NCBI RefSeq assembly: GCF_019704555.1
Contig: NZ_AP024745.1
Span: 6,890,501 to 6,954,500 of the forward strand
Origin: Actinoplanes sp. L3-i22
GTDB lineage: Bacteria > Actinomycetota > Actinomycetes > Mycobacteriales > Micromonosporaceae
Length of the DNA stretch: 64,000 bases
Reading direction: 5' to 3'
Below the pieces are notes generated by a model. It was given only the letters and a program-made list of their open reading frames with translations, was not told where the DNA came from and ran no database searches. Positions within the stretch are counted from its first letter, which is position 1. Every line of letters begins with the position of its first letter. This document shows, piece by piece, positions 33,760 to 42,994 of this stretch. A program made the position numbers and the translations under genes.

Positions 33760-34514
33760 ATGTCGTCGACCCACTCCGGGTGGTCGATGAACGGGTTCCG
33801 GTTGTGCTGCCAGTGCTGGTAGATGACCTCGTTGCGGTTCTTCTCGAACGCGTCCGGCGGGTCCTCGTCGTTCCACTCGAGCAGCGCCGAGATCCGCCCG
33901 ATGCGCGGGTCCTTGCCCCGGCTGGTCCGGTCGTCCGGTTCCAGGTCCGGGCTGCCGGCGTCACCCTCCCAGCGGACCGCCATGTAGAAGATCATCCGGG
34001 CGACGTCGCCCTTGGCCTCGTCCCGCGGTTCCCACGAGTCGTCGTCCAGGTTGTTGTTCGGGGCGTAGCGGGCGGGATGCCCGCCCTCGTCGAAGTCGAG
34101 GTTGCTCCGCTCCGAGTTGACCAGCACGTTCTCCGGCCGCAGGTGGTGCACGTCGGTGCCGGGTCCCGGGGCGGTGCCGAAGTCGCCGTGCGACTTGGCC
34201 CAGACGTGCTCCCGGTTCCACTGGTTTCCCCCGCCACCGTGATTCGTCCAGGGCATGCTCCGCCCGGAGTAGATGCCGATCACGTTCCGGGAGTTCGCCG
34301 GGTCCCGGTCGGTCTCCTCGAGAGCGTCCCAGACCTTCCCGTACGACAGCGTCGTCACCCGGCTGGAGATGATGTCGTGCAGCGTCTCCTTCAGCGCGGC
34401 GCCGTGCAGGCCGCGCGCTGCCGCGTAATAGTCGCCCTCGGCCGCGACCGCCGGGGACTGCGGTACGCCCGCCGCGAGCACGCCCATCAGAAGGGTCGTC
34501 GCCAGCATCCTCAC
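33753..34514 (-). CDS. Secreted endonuclease I family nuclease
   Basis: A 253-residue exported nuclease. MRMLATTLLMGVLAAGVPQSPAVAAEG is a Sec signal peptide. The core has WNREHVWAKSHGDFG, then DVHHLRPENVLVNSERSNLDFDEGG, the beta-beta-alpha metal finger with catalytic His in DVHHLRP and metal Asn/His residues typical of endonuclease I (EndA/Bsn). The later ARMIFYMAVRWEGD and LLEWNDEDPPDAFEKNRNEVIYQHWQHNRNPFIDHPEW are also family hallmarks. It degrades extracellular DNA or RNA. A ggagga ribosome box precedes GTG 34514; ATG 34508 is an alternative. Confidence 0.93.
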   Translation of the reverse strand: MRMLATTLLMGVLAAGVPQSPAVAAEGDYYAAARGLHGAALKETLHDIISSRVTTLSYGKVWDALEETDRDPANSRNVIGIYSGRSMPWTNHGGGGNQWNREHVWAKSHGDFGTAPGPGTDVHHLRPENVLVNSERSNLDFDEGGHPARYAPNNNLDDDSWEPRDEAKGDVARMIFYMAVRWEGDAGSPDLEPDDRTSRGKDPRIGRISALLEWNDEDPPDAFEKNRNEVIYQHWQHNRNPFIDHPEWVDDIY

Positions 34515-34612
34515 CGTGTTCCTCCACCTCTGAGATATCAGCAGCTCAGACGCTAGGAGCGGCCGATCGCCGGGCGGTCCACATCGCCCGGCGATTCCCC
34601 CTTACGGGAGGT

Positions 34613-36556
34613 TCAGCCGCATGCGGCCAGCGCGCGCCGCCGATACGCGAAGAACGCCACCGCCATCAGCCAGGCACCCCCGGCCGCCCCGGCGACCAGC
34701 AGCCCCACGCCGCCCCGCAGCAGCCGCCGCCCGACCTGATGCGCCTCCCACCGGCGGGCCTGCTCCTTGCACGTCTCCAGGTCACACGGCACCGGGTCCG
34801 GGTCCGCCACCCTCGGGATCCGGGTGGTCCGCGCCGCCCGGCGCAGCTCCGGCTCGTTCTCGCTCAGCCAGGTCCGGAAGACCCGGCGCATGGCGAGGTG
34901 GCCGCGCTCGTTCGGATGCAGGCTGGTGTGCATCCAGTTGCTCGGGTTGAAGCGTTCCTCGGCGTGCCCGTGCACCGACCGCAGCCCGAGGAAGTTCATC
35001 CCGGCCCGCCGGCCGTTCACCGAGTCGCACAGCTGGAGGTGGTCGTTGACCAGCGCGTCCCGCATGTCCGTGAGGTAGTAGAACCCGTGTTCCTGGGCGG
35101 TGGCCCGGATCGCCTGGTTCAGGTCGTCGGTGAACTGATGGAGGAAGGCCTGCTCCCTCAGCGAGAAGGCGACCTGATCGCACGGCTCCCCGGTGTACCG
35201 GATCGGCTGCGGGTAGGGCACCACGACCACCGGCACGCCGGGGAATGCCCGGTCCACCGCGGCGTAGGCCTGGTCGAGCTCACCCGGCACCTGCTGGATC
35301 ATCCCCAGCCAGATCCTGCTGATCTCGGTGCAGTCGCCCGGCGCCAGGCAGGCCTCGGCGATCTTCGCGAAGCCGGCGTCGTTGCCGCCCAGGCTCAGCA
35401 CCACCAGCCCGGGCCGGTAGTGCCCGTGCATCGGGTCGTCGGTGTACTCCCTGACCTGCCGCACCACGTCCGTCTGCCGGGCACCGGCGCAGGCCAGGAA
35501 CGTCAACCCGTCGAACCTCCGGTCGTCCTGGGTGATCAGCACGGCCCAGGCGGTCGGCGCCCGATTGCATCTCGGCCGGTTCCGCCCGGCGTCGCCTTCG
35601 TCGTAGAAGACCGACGCGCCCTCCCCGGACATGTACGAGTCACCGAGCGCGACGAGCACGTTGGACGCGCCCGCCGTCGGCTGTGGCGTGTCGCTGCCGG
35701 GCAGCGTCGGCGGGGTGATGCCCATCAGGGCCACGCCCGCCATCACCGCGGCGACATCGGCGTGGGTGATCGACACCAGCGCGACCACGAACAGTCCCAG
35801 CACCACCAGGACCGGGGCCAGCCAGTCCGAATCCGAGACCCGGACCGCGCTCACCGAGGCTCCGAGGTAGAGCACGGCCCCGCCGCCCCCGAGCGCCCAC
35901 AGCCGGCGCGTCGCGTCGTCCGTCCGGCACAGCCATCGGATCGCCTGCTCGGATCCGAGCCCCATGCCCACCGGGATCAGCCCGGCCACCCCGACGGCGA
36001 GCAGCACCGCGCCGACGATCCAGGTGGACCAGGCCAGCAGCACCGCGCCGGCCAGCGCCAGCACCAGCCCGGCGACGGTCAGCCGGACCCCGCAGCGGCG
36101 CGCCGAGAACTCCCGTCCCAGCACCCGGACCGAGCAGGTCTGCCGTGCCTGGGTGAGCGCGGACCCGGCCACCAGGTAGATCAGCACCACCCCGCAGATG
36201 CCGAGCAGCCCGTTGTCGCCCAGATCCGGCCACGGGGTGAAGAAGAAGGCCAGGAGCAGGACCGCCACGCCGAGCAGGACCTTCCCGGCCCGGTACGGGA
36301 TCACCCACTGCTTGCCGTCGAGGCTGTCCGCGTACTGCCCGCGGACCCAGACCGTGGCGGCCGCCACGAAGATCGCGAACACCACCCAGACGGTCAGCGT
36401 GCCCTGCCCGGAGCGCGCGAACCCGAGCAGCGCGCCCAGCGCGACGACGAACGTCAGCGTCCGGCGCAGCGCCCCGCGCGCGTCGACCGTCGGTCGTGCC
36501 GAGGTCGTCCCGCCGGATTCCGGAGCCGTCGATGAAGACTTCACGAAAGGTGCCAT
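34613..36556 (-). CDS. Membrane-anchored SGNH/GDSL-family hydrolase
   Basis: A 647-residue protein with about eight hydrophobic helices in residues 30-290, followed by an SGNH esterase domain and a C-terminal helix (LLRGGVGLLVAGAAGGAWLMAVAFFAY). The esterase blocks are block I VLVALGDSYMSGEGA (nucleophile Ser about 307), block III SLGGNDAGF, and block V SLHPNERGH with the catalytic Asp/His pair. It likely faces the outside and deacylates a lipid or cell-wall polymer. Substrate unknown. It lies 168 bp downstream of GH127 on the same strand, in which no further gene is seen. Confidence 0.87.
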   Translation of the reverse strand: MAPFVKSSSTAPESGGTTSARPTVDARGALRRTLTFVVALGALLGFARSGQGTLTVWVVFAIFVAAATVWVRGQYADSLDGKQWVIPYRAGKVLLGVAVLLLAFFFTPWPDLGDNGLLGICGVVLIYLVAGSALTQARQTCSVRVLGREFSARRCGVRLTVAGLVLALAGAVLLAWSTWIVGAVLLAVGVAGLIPVGMGLGSEQAIRWLCRTDDATRRLWALGGGGAVLYLGASVSAVRVSDSDWLAPVLVVLGLFVVALVSITHADVAAVMAGVALMGITPPTLPGSDTPQPTAGASNVLVALGDSYMSGEGASVFYDEGDAGRNRPRCNRAPTAWAVLITQDDRRFDGLTFLACAGARQTDVVRQVREYTDDPMHGHYRPGLVVLSLGGNDAGFAKIAEACLAPGDCTEISRIWLGMIQQVPGELDQAYAAVDRAFPGVPVVVVPYPQPIRYTGEPCDQVAFSLREQAFLHQFTDDLNQAIRATAQEHGFYYLTDMRDALVNDHLQLCDSVNGRRAGMNFLGLRSVHGHAEERFNPSNWMHTSLHPNERGHLAMRRVFRTWLSENEPELRRAARTTRIPRVADPDPVPCDLETCKEQARRWEAHQVGRRLLRGGVGLLVAGAAGGAWLMAVAFFAYRRRALAACG

Positions 36557-36724
36557 GGCAGCCGCCCACGAAACTGATGATCCGTCGATGTCGGCCTGAC
36601 GGTCTCACCCGAAAATCAGCCGGGAGGCTGGTTTAACGGAATTTCCCCCTCGCCGTGCGGCGCACCGCCACTCTCGCCGGGCAGTGCGCCGCGCGCCCGA
36701 TTCCCCCGTACCGGAGAAAGGTTT

Positions 36725-39526
36725 TTACGAAGGAATGATTCGCCAGCGCTGGTTGGCCAGGCCCAGGTCGGGCCACTGGCCGACGTCCGCGCTGTTCGCG
36801 GTGGACTGGCCCTGGACCTCGAGAACCTTTCCGCTGTGCCGGGCGACGACGGCGAAGACATTCGTCGCGGTCCAGGCCAGGCGCCACTGCTGGTTCGTTC
36901 CGCCGACGTAGTCCCACTGCACGGCCTTGGCGCCGTCCGCCGTCGACTGCCCGGCGATGTCCACGCACTTGCCGTCCAGGTTGCTGACGATCGCGAAGAA
37001 GCCACCGCCGGCGTCCTGCAGTTTCCAGACGTGGTCGGCGGATCCGACCGGCGGGTACTGCTGCAGTTGGGCCCCGTTCGCGGTGGACATGTTGTTGATC
37101 GCGAGCACCTGACCGGAGTGCGTCGCCTGCAGCTTGACCGTCCCGTCCGGGATCAGCCGCCAGTTGTGGTCGGCCGAGCCGTTGTCGGCGAACTGGACCA
37201 CGTTCGCCGAGTCCGCCGTCGACATCCCCGCGACGGCGAGCACCTTGCCCGAGTTCTTGTTGCGGATCCGCACGTAGCCGGTGGCGTTGTCGGCCACCTG
37301 CCACAGGTGGTCGGCGGTCCCGCTGTCCTCGTACTGCACGACCTGCGCGGAGTCGGCCGTGGACATCACGTCGACGCCGAGCAGCTTCCCGGAGTTGACG
37401 TTCTGGATCTTCAGCCAGCCGTCGCCGTTGTCCACGAACCGCCACAGGTGATCGGCCGTGCCGGTGTCGCCGAACTGCACCACCCGGGCGCTGTTCGCGG
37501 TAGACATGCCGGCCACGCCGAGCACCTTGCCGCTGTGCTGGTTCTGGATCCGGAAGGCGACCCCGGCGGCCTGCCAGGGCGTGCCGGCGCCGATCGTCGG
37601 GAACGACGTGATCCGCAGCCGGGCCGCGCCCATCGGGATCAGCGTGACCTGCTCGACCGGCTCGGCCGACGGCGTCGGGCTGTCCTGCAGCGGGGTGACG
37701 ATGGTGTCCGCGTCCGCGGTCCAGCCGGGGATCTTCCGGGCCGGCGTGGTGATCCGGATCGGCGCGGTGGCGGGCGTGAACGGGTCGTTGACGTTGCCCA
37801 GCCCGGTGGTCACCGCGAACTGGGTGGCCCCGTCGAGCCCGTAGTTCCAGGCCGAGCCGGGCCGGACCTCCCGGGTGGGCCAGGTCGCCGTGCCGCCGGT
37901 CTGCGTCCAGTTCTCCGTGACGGCCAGCGAGAACGTCAGCGCGCCGAAGCCGACCGACACCGACTTGTGGTTCGCCGTCCAGGTCCGGGTGCGGGCCTGC
38001 ATCGGCAGCCGGAGCACGATCTTGTCGCCGGTGTTCCAGGTCCGGGAGATCTTCGCGTACGCCGGTCCGGCGCCCGCGCTCACCGCCGCCCCGTTCACGG
38101 TCAGCGCCGGACTCGCGCACCAGGCCGGGACGCGCAGGTAGACCGGGAACGCCAGCGACTTCGGCGTGGTCACCGTGTACGTGATGGTGTCCCCGAACGG
38201 ATACGCGGTGTCCGCCTTGATCGACACCGTGGTCCCGTCCCCCACCTTGGCGGTCACCGTGGCCGGCCCGTGCAGGGTCGCCGCCAGCCCGCCGTCCGGC
38301 GTGGCCACCCACATCTCCTCGACGTAGTACGGCCAGCCCATCCCGTAGTTGTGCGGACAGCACCGGTAGTTGTCGATGCCCAGCATGTACGCCTGCATCG
38401 CGAACCCGTTCTGGAACTGCCCGGCCCGTCCCGGCGCGTCCCGCAGCGCGATGCTGTTCGCGCTGGTGATGTAGTGGATCCCGCGCTGCTGCGGGTCGAG
38501 CGAGGCGGGCAGCGAGTTGAACGCGAGATCCTCGGTCCGGTCGCCCCACACCGGGTCGCCGGTGATCCGGGTCAGCATCTCGTGGCTGGCCATGAACTCG
38601 ACGATCCCGCACGTCTCGAACCCCTGGCGCGGGTCGCCGAAGCCGGGCCGGGCGTTCTCGTCCCCGGCGAAGCCGCCACCGGAGAACTGCCCGTACGTGT
38701 TCATGATCTGGTTGTAGTCGTTGTAGCTGGCCTGCCGGTGGCCCGCGTCGCCACTGAGGATCGAGTAGACGGCCGGCTCCCGGAACCCCTGGGCCAGGTT
38801 CACGTTGTGCAGCGACGGCAGGTTGTTCACGTAGTTCGCCGAGTTCGCGTGGATCTTGCGGGCCAGGTCGAGCAGGAACGCGTCGCCGGTCCGGTTGAAC
38901 GTCCAGAACACCACTTCCAGGGTGTCCGCCCAGCGCAGGCTGCCCCAGCTCTGGTTGAACGCGCCCGCGCCCTGGGCGTTAACGAACTGGAAGAACCGGG
39001 TGAAGAACGGCACGATCCGACTGTCGGCGGTGTACTCGGCGTACGACCGCAGCGCGTGCAGCATCGGCATGTGCGGCCAGAAGTCCGGCCCGCCGCCGAG
39101 GCTGGTCCGCAGCGCGGTGGGCCCGAAATAGCCGTCGCTCGCCTGCGTCGCCAGCACGCCGTTGATCCACCGCGTGGTCTCGGTCTGCACCCGCGAGTCC
39201 CCGGTGACAAAACCCAGACTCGAAAAACCCTTCAGCCAGTACGGCAACTCCTCCCACCCGCCGAGATTCGGGTGCACCCAGCCGGTGTTGTCGTACTGCA
39301 GGAAGTGCGAGATCTCGGTCATCCGGCCGTTGATGCCGGTGAGCTGGTAGTTCAACTGGGTCGCCAGCCAGCCGCCGGCCCGGGTGGCGCCGGGCGGGAG
39401 TCGCAGGAAGGCATCGGGCTGGAGCGGGGCGCGGTTCGTGACGTATCCGGGGGTGGCGGCGTGAGCGGCGGTGGCGCCTGCGAAGGGGGCGACGGCTGCT
39501 GCGGCCAGGAGCGTACGACGTTGCAC
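36725..39526 (-). CDS. Secreted GH127 beta-L-arabinofuranosidase with ricin-type lectin repeats
   Basis: A 933-residue exported enzyme. MQRRTLLAAAAVAPFAGATAAHAA is a twin-arginine-type signal. Residues about 30-620 form the GH127 (DUF1680) domain with GFETCGIVEFMASHEM and NYRCCPHNYGMGWPYYVEEMW; the Cys pair RCC supplies the cysteine nucleophile and zinc site of this family together with the earlier Cys and Glu. The C-terminal 300 residues hold six repeats of the ricin/CBM13-like form SGKVLxVxGMSTA...ADHxWR, for binding plant polysaccharide. With the GH43 enzyme it indicates use of L-arabinose polymers. aggaggac precedes the GTG start. Confidence 0.9.
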   Translation of the reverse strand: MQRRTLLAAAAVAPFAGATAAHAATPGYVTNRAPLQPDAFLRLPPGATRAGGWLATQLNYQLTGINGRMTEISHFLQYDNTGWVHPNLGGWEELPYWLKGFSSLGFVTGDSRVQTETTRWINGVLATQASDGYFGPTALRTSLGGGPDFWPHMPMLHALRSYAEYTADSRIVPFFTRFFQFVNAQGAGAFNQSWGSLRWADTLEVVFWTFNRTGDAFLLDLARKIHANSANYVNNLPSLHNVNLAQGFREPAVYSILSGDAGHRQASYNDYNQIMNTYGQFSGGGFAGDENARPGFGDPRQGFETCGIVEFMASHEMLTRITGDPVWGDRTEDLAFNSLPASLDPQQRGIHYITSANSIALRDAPGRAGQFQNGFAMQAYMLGIDNYRCCPHNYGMGWPYYVEEMWVATPDGGLAATLHGPATVTAKVGDGTTVSIKADTAYPFGDTITYTVTTPKSLAFPVYLRVPAWCASPALTVNGAAVSAGAGPAYAKISRTWNTGDKIVLRLPMQARTRTWTANHKSVSVGFGALTFSLAVTENWTQTGGTATWPTREVRPGSAWNYGLDGATQFAVTTGLGNVNDPFTPATAPIRITTPARKIPGWTADADTIVTPLQDSPTPSAEPVEQVTLIPMGAARLRITSFPTIGAGTPWQAAGVAFRIQNQHSGKVLGVAGMSTANSARVVQFGDTGTADHLWRFVDNGDGWLKIQNVNSGKLLGVDVMSTADSAQVVQYEDSGTADHLWQVADNATGYVRIRNKNSGKVLAVAGMSTADSANVVQFADNGSADHNWRLIPDGTVKLQATHSGQVLAINNMSTANGAQLQQYPPVGSADHVWKLQDAGGGFFAIVSNLDGKCVDIAGQSTADGAKAVQWDYVGGTNQQWRLAWTATNVFAVVARHSGKVLEVQGQSTANSADVGQWPDLGLANQRWRIIPS

Positions 39527-39688
39527 GAAGTCCTCCTGCGTGCGCTTGTGCGCGATTATGTGCGTTCGCTAGCGTTACAGGATCGTAAAACGTAAATGTC
39601 TCGCTGTAAACAAGCCGTTCCGAATGCGGTCACATGACGCAGTGAAGTTACGGATGCGCGGGCCGGACGGGCCGTGCATGGTCGGGGC

Positions 39689-40453
39689 ATGAAAGACGTA
39701 CGAGTGACGCATATCGGGGGCCCGACCGCGCTGATCGAGGTCGGCGGGTGGCGGATCCTGACCGATCCGACGTTCGACCCGCCGGGCCGCCGGTACTCGT
39801 TCGGCTGGGGCACCGGCTCCCGCAAGCAGACCGGGCCGGCGCTGAGCCCCGCCGACGTCGGGCCGGTCGACGCGGTGCTGCTCAGCCACGATCACCACGC
39901 CGACAACCTGGACGATCGCGGCCGCGAGTTCCTGGCCGGGGTACCGCTCGTGATCACCACGCCGGCGGGCGCCCGCCGCGTCGGAGGGCATGGCCTCAGC
40001 GCCTGGGAGTCCACCACGCTGCATGACCCGGACCGGTCCGGCATCCGCGTCACCGCCACCCCGTGCCGGCACGGACCCGCGCTGAGCGGGCCGATCGTCG
40101 GTCAGGTGATCGGCTTCGCGCTGGAGTGGGACAGCCAGGAGCACGGCATCCTCTGGGTCACCGGCGACACCGTGCTCTATCCCGGCGTGCGCGAGGTGCC
40201 GCGGCGGTTCACCGTGGACACGGTGCTGCTGCACCTGGGCGCGGTGACGTTCCCGGTCACCGGCGGGCTGCACTACAGCCTGACCGCGACCGACGCCGTC
40301 GAGCTGTGCCGCCTGGTCCGGCCCCGGACGATCATCCCGGTGCACTACGAGGGCTGGTCGCACTTCAGTCAGGGCCGCGACGCGGTCGAGCGGGCGTTCG
40401 CCGCCGCGCCGGACGGACTCGGCGACCGGCTGCACTGGTTGCCGTTGCAGTAA
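39689..40453 (+). CDS. MBL-fold (UlaG-like) metallohydrolase
   Basis: A 254-residue metallo-beta-lactamase-fold protein. The start VRVTHIGGPTALIEVGGWRILTDPTF is typical, the metal motif is LLSHDHHADNLD, and later ligands are in ATPCRHGP, VTGDTVLYPG and IIPVHYEGWSHF. It resembles UlaG-type hydrolases of small esters or lactones; substrate unknown. ATG at 39689 after gtcgggg is preferred to the upstream GTG at 39674. The gene is divergent from GH127; a CGCTAGCG palindrome lies at 39567-39574 in the gap. Confidence 0.85.
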   Translation: MKDVRVTHIGGPTALIEVGGWRILTDPTFDPPGRRYSFGWGTGSRKQTGPALSPADVGPVDAVLLSHDHHADNLDDRGREFLAGVPLVITTPAGARRVGGHGLSAWESTTLHDPDRSGIRVTATPCRHGPALSGPIVGQVIGFALEWDSQEHGILWVTGDTVLYPGVREVPRRFTVDTVLLHLGAVTFPVTGGLHYSLTATDAVELCRLVRPRTIIPVHYEGWSHFSQGRDAVERAFAAAPDGLGDRLHWLPLQ

Positions 40454-40497
40454 ACCTACTGATGCCCGCCGATCCGCCGATCATGCAGCGTAAGGGC

Positions 40498-41274
40498 ATG
40501 CCAACACGCCGTAACCTGATCGCCGGCTCCGCGGCGGTCGCGTCCGGCGCCCTCCTCGGGGCGCCCGCCGCGGCTTCACCCAAACAGAAACCCACCGTCG
40601 TGCTGGTCCACGGCGCCTTCGCCGACGCGTCCGGCTGGAACGACGTCGCCCGCCTCCTCCAGCACGACGGCTACCGGGTCCTCGCGCCCGCCAACCCGCT
40701 GCGCGGCGTCACCGGCGACGCGGCGTACCTCGCCTCGTTCCTGGACACCGTCGACGGGCCGGTCGTCCTGGCCGGCCACTCCTACGGCGGCTTCGTGCTC
40801 ACCAACGCCGCGGCCGGCAAATCCCACGTGAAGGCCCTGGTCTACGTGGCCGCGTTCGCTCCGGACGCCGGGGAGACCGTGCAGGACCTGCAGCTCAAGT
40901 ACCCGGGCAGCAAGCTCGACCAGACCGCCCTGGAGATCCGTCAGCACCCGGCCGGCGCCGACGGCTACGTCAAGGCCGACCGGTTCCGCGAGGTGTTCGC
41001 CGCCGACCTGCCGCGCTCGGTCACCGACGTGATGGCCGCCGGTCAGCGGCCCGGTGACCTGTCCACGCTCGGCACCCCGTCCGGGCCGCCGGCCTGGCGG
41101 GAGATCCCGTCGTACTTCCTGGTCGCCCGCGACGACCAGCTGATCCCGGCGGCCGCGCAGCGCTTCATGGCGGCTCGCGCCGGCGGCCACAAGGTCGAGG
41201 TCAGCGCCTCGCACGTCGCCATGATCTCGCAGCCTCGGGTCACGGCCGACCTGATCCGGAAGGCCGCCCGATGA
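40498..41274 (+). CDS. Tat-exported alpha/beta hydrolase
   Basis: A 258-residue alpha/beta hydrolase. MPTRRNLIAGSAAVASGALLGAPAAA is a twin-arginine signal. VVLVHGAFADASGW is the oxyanion region, AGHSYGGFV the nucleophile elbow (GHSYG), with late Asp in VARDDQLIPAAAQ and His in VSASHVAMISQP. It belongs to the esterase/haloperoxidase-like group. ATG at 40498 is chosen for the Tat motif; ATGs at 40483 and 40462 are in frame. Its stop overlaps the start of a 37-codon remnant, which in turn overlaps the next hydrolase. Confidence 0.87.
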   Translation: MPTRRNLIAGSAAVASGALLGAPAAASPKQKPTVVLVHGAFADASGWNDVARLLQHDGYRVLAPANPLRGVTGDAAYLASFLDTVDGPVVLAGHSYGGFVLTNAAAGKSHVKALVYVAAFAPDAGETVQDLQLKYPGSKLDQTALEIRQHPAGADGYVKADRFREVFAADLPRSVTDVMAAGQRPGDLSTLGTPSGPPAWREIPSYFLVARDDQLIPAAAQRFMAARAGGHKVEVSASHVAMISQPRVTADLIRKAAR

Positions 41275-41384
41275 GCTTCGTGACCACCGCCGACGGTACG
41301 CGGATCCGCTACGGCCGCACCGGCACCCACCAGCCGCGGCTCGGCGAGGACCTGCTGAGCTTCCTCAAGGAGTACCACGCATGA
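41271..41384 (+). pseudogene. 37-codon remnant of an internally deleted alpha/beta hydrolase
   Basis: The reading frame MSFVTTADGTRIRYGRTGTH followed by QPRLGEDLLSFLKEYHA has the first beta strands of an alpha/beta hydrolase (MSFVTTADGTRIRY) joined to the last helix of one (EDLLSFLKEY), with the whole catalytic middle missing. It overlaps the stop of the preceding hydrolase (ATGA) and the start of the next (ATGA), so the deletion left translational coupling intact. It may now serve only as a coupling bridge. A genuine small protein cannot be excluded. Confidence 0.6.
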
Positions 41385-42169
41385 GCACGATCGTTCTGGT
41401 CCACGGCCTCTGGATGACCCCGCGCAGCTGGGAGCACTGGGTCCCGTACTACGAGGCGCAGGGGCACACCGTGCTCACCCCGGCCTACCCGGGCTTCGAG
41501 GTCGAGGTCGAGGCCCTGCGCGCCGACCCGACCCCGATCGCCACGGCCACCGTCCCGGAGACCGTCGCGCACCTCGAGAAGATCATCACCGCGCTGCCCG
41601 AGAAACCGATCATCATCGGACACTCGTTCGGCGGCACGCTCACCCAGATGCTGCTCGACCGCGGCCACGGCGCGGCCGGCGTGGTGATCGACTCGGCGCC
41701 GCCGGAGGGCATCCGGGTCAGCCCGCCGTCGCAGCTCAAGTCGCTGTTCCCGATCCTGAACAACCCGGCGAAGCGCCACCAGGCCGCCGGTTTCACCCCG
41801 GACCAGTTCCACTACGCGTTCACCAACACGCTGTCGGAATCGGACTCACTCGCCGCCTACGAGCGCTACGCGATCCCGGCGCCGGGCTCCTGGGTCTGGT
41901 CCTACGGCCTGATCGCCAACTTCAAGCCCGGCAAGCAGGAGACCTGGGTCGACTTCCACAACGAGAACCGCGCCCCGCTGCTGTTCATCGCCGGCGGCGC
42001 CGACCACATCATGCCGCCGTCGGTGAACAAGTCGAACGCCCACCACTACAAGGCCGCGAACACCGTCACCGAGTACGTGGAGTTCCCCGGCCGCTCGCAC
42101 TGGACCTGCGCCGAGCCGGGCTGGGAGCGGATCGCCGACAAGGCCCTGGAGTGGGCCCTCGCCCACTGA
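41381..42169 (+). CDS. Alpha/beta hydrolase
   Basis: A 262-residue cytosolic alpha/beta hydrolase. STIVLVHGLWMTPRSWEHW is the oxyanion start, IIIGHSFGGTLTQMLL is the nucleophile elbow, the acidic residue is likely in LLFIAGGADHIMPPS and the catalytic His in FPGRSHWTCAEPGWE. It is related to the first hydrolase of the trio and is coupled to it through the remnant frame. Substrate unknown. Confidence 0.88.
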   Translation: MSTIVLVHGLWMTPRSWEHWVPYYEAQGHTVLTPAYPGFEVEVEALRADPTPIATATVPETVAHLEKIITALPEKPIIIGHSFGGTLTQMLLDRGHGAAGVVIDSAPPEGIRVSPPSQLKSLFPILNNPAKRHQAAGFTPDQFHYAFTNTLSESDSLAAYERYAIPAPGSWVWSYGLIANFKPGKQETWVDFHNENRAPLLFIAGGADHIMPPSVNKSNAHHYKAANTVTEYVEFPGRSHWTCAEPGWERIADKALEWALAH

Positions 42170-42180
42170 CCGTTTCTCAT

Positions 42181-42296
42181 CACGCCGCCCCCGGTTCCGC
42201 CGGGGGCAGCCTCACAACTCACGCCGCCCTCGGATCCGCCGGGGGCGGCGTCACAACTCACGCCGCCCCCGGATCCGCCGGGGGCGGCCTCACAGC
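42181..42296. repeat. Three 39-bp tandem repeats, each a strong hairpin
   Basis: Units start at 42181, 42220 and 42259. Each contains an inverted repeat of the form GCCGCCCCCGG/CCGGGGGCGGC around atccg or close variants. They separate convergent genes and end inside the stop of the next one, so they likely act as bidirectional terminators. Confidence 0.85.
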
Positions 42297-42736
42297 GCCA
42301 TCGGCCGCCAGGCCAGCGCCGCGTCGACGATCCCGGCCGGCGTCATCCCCTCCGGATGCCGGTGGACGTCATGCACCCGGAAGTAGGGCACATTGGCCTC
42401 GAGCACGTGATCGAACCAGCCCGCGTTCTCCTCGCCCACCTGCACCCGCCGGACCAGCTCGATCAACTCGTCGCGGGTGATGCCGTCGACCTTCGGCCAG
42501 ACCGGCAGCGCCGCACCGAACGCCGCCTCCTCGAGGCTCATGGACTCCCAGTAGCAGGCGAAGAAGTACGGGTCGTAGTCTCCGCCGGTGTCCGCGTTGA
42601 ACGCCGCGATCGCCGCGTCGGCCTCGGCCCGCTGTCCGGTCTCGATCAGCTCGCCGATGCGCTCGATCGCGGCGCCCAGCGCGTCCAGCCGCTCCGGCGC
42701 GATCTCGGGCAGCCGCAGCTCAGGCCGTAGGTCCAT
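42290..42736 (-). CDS. Hypothetical protein, 148 residues
   Basis: Not recognised. The chain MDLRPELRLPEIAPERLDAL is followed by a helical region, GGDYDPYFFACYWESMSLEEAAFG, PVWPKVDGITRDELIELVRRVQVG and a C terminus with ANVPYFRVHDVHRHPEGMTPAGIVDAAL. It is acidic, without signal or membrane segment. ATG at 42736 gives the compact protein; longer frames run into the structured repeat upstream. It is convergent with the hydrolase trio. Confidence 0.6.
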   Translation of the reverse strand: MDLRPELRLPEIAPERLDALGAAIERIGELIETGQRAEADAAIAAFNADTGGDYDPYFFACYWESMSLEEAAFGAALPVWPKVDGITRDELIELVRRVQVGEENAGWFDHVLEANVPYFRVHDVHRHPEGMTPAGIVDAALAWRPMAL

Positions 42737-42789
42737 GCCGCACATTCTGCGACCCCGCGCCGGCGGGTGGCATCCCCGCACATAACAGA

Positions 42790-42913
42790 TCAAGATCAAA
42801 TTCTTCATTGCCCCGGCTGCGGCCAATAACTGATCGTCGCTCCCGCGGGGACCCTTGCGGGCTTCGCAGGGCCGCGAGGCGGCCAAGAACGCGAAACCCG
42901 CAAGGGCGATGTC
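42790..42913 (-). repeat. Dispersed structured repeat, copy 1
   Basis: A 124-nt segment whose reverse complement aligns end to end with 52463-52584. It contains 41 identical bases in a row (42816-42856 here). On the minus strand it folds into an outer stem CCTTGCGGGTTTCGC/GCGAAGCCCGCAAGG and an inner hairpin GGCCGC-CTC-GCGGCC. It lies 29 bp from the left end of the IS3 element and upstream of the hypothetical gene. No convincing protein is shared by both copies. See findings. Confidence 0.8.
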
Positions 42914-42994
42914 CGTGGGTGGGCGCGCTTGCAAAGTGGGCCTGCCCCGTTTTGACGGACATCCAAGATCAGGGGACCTGGGGTCTCCGGGAGG

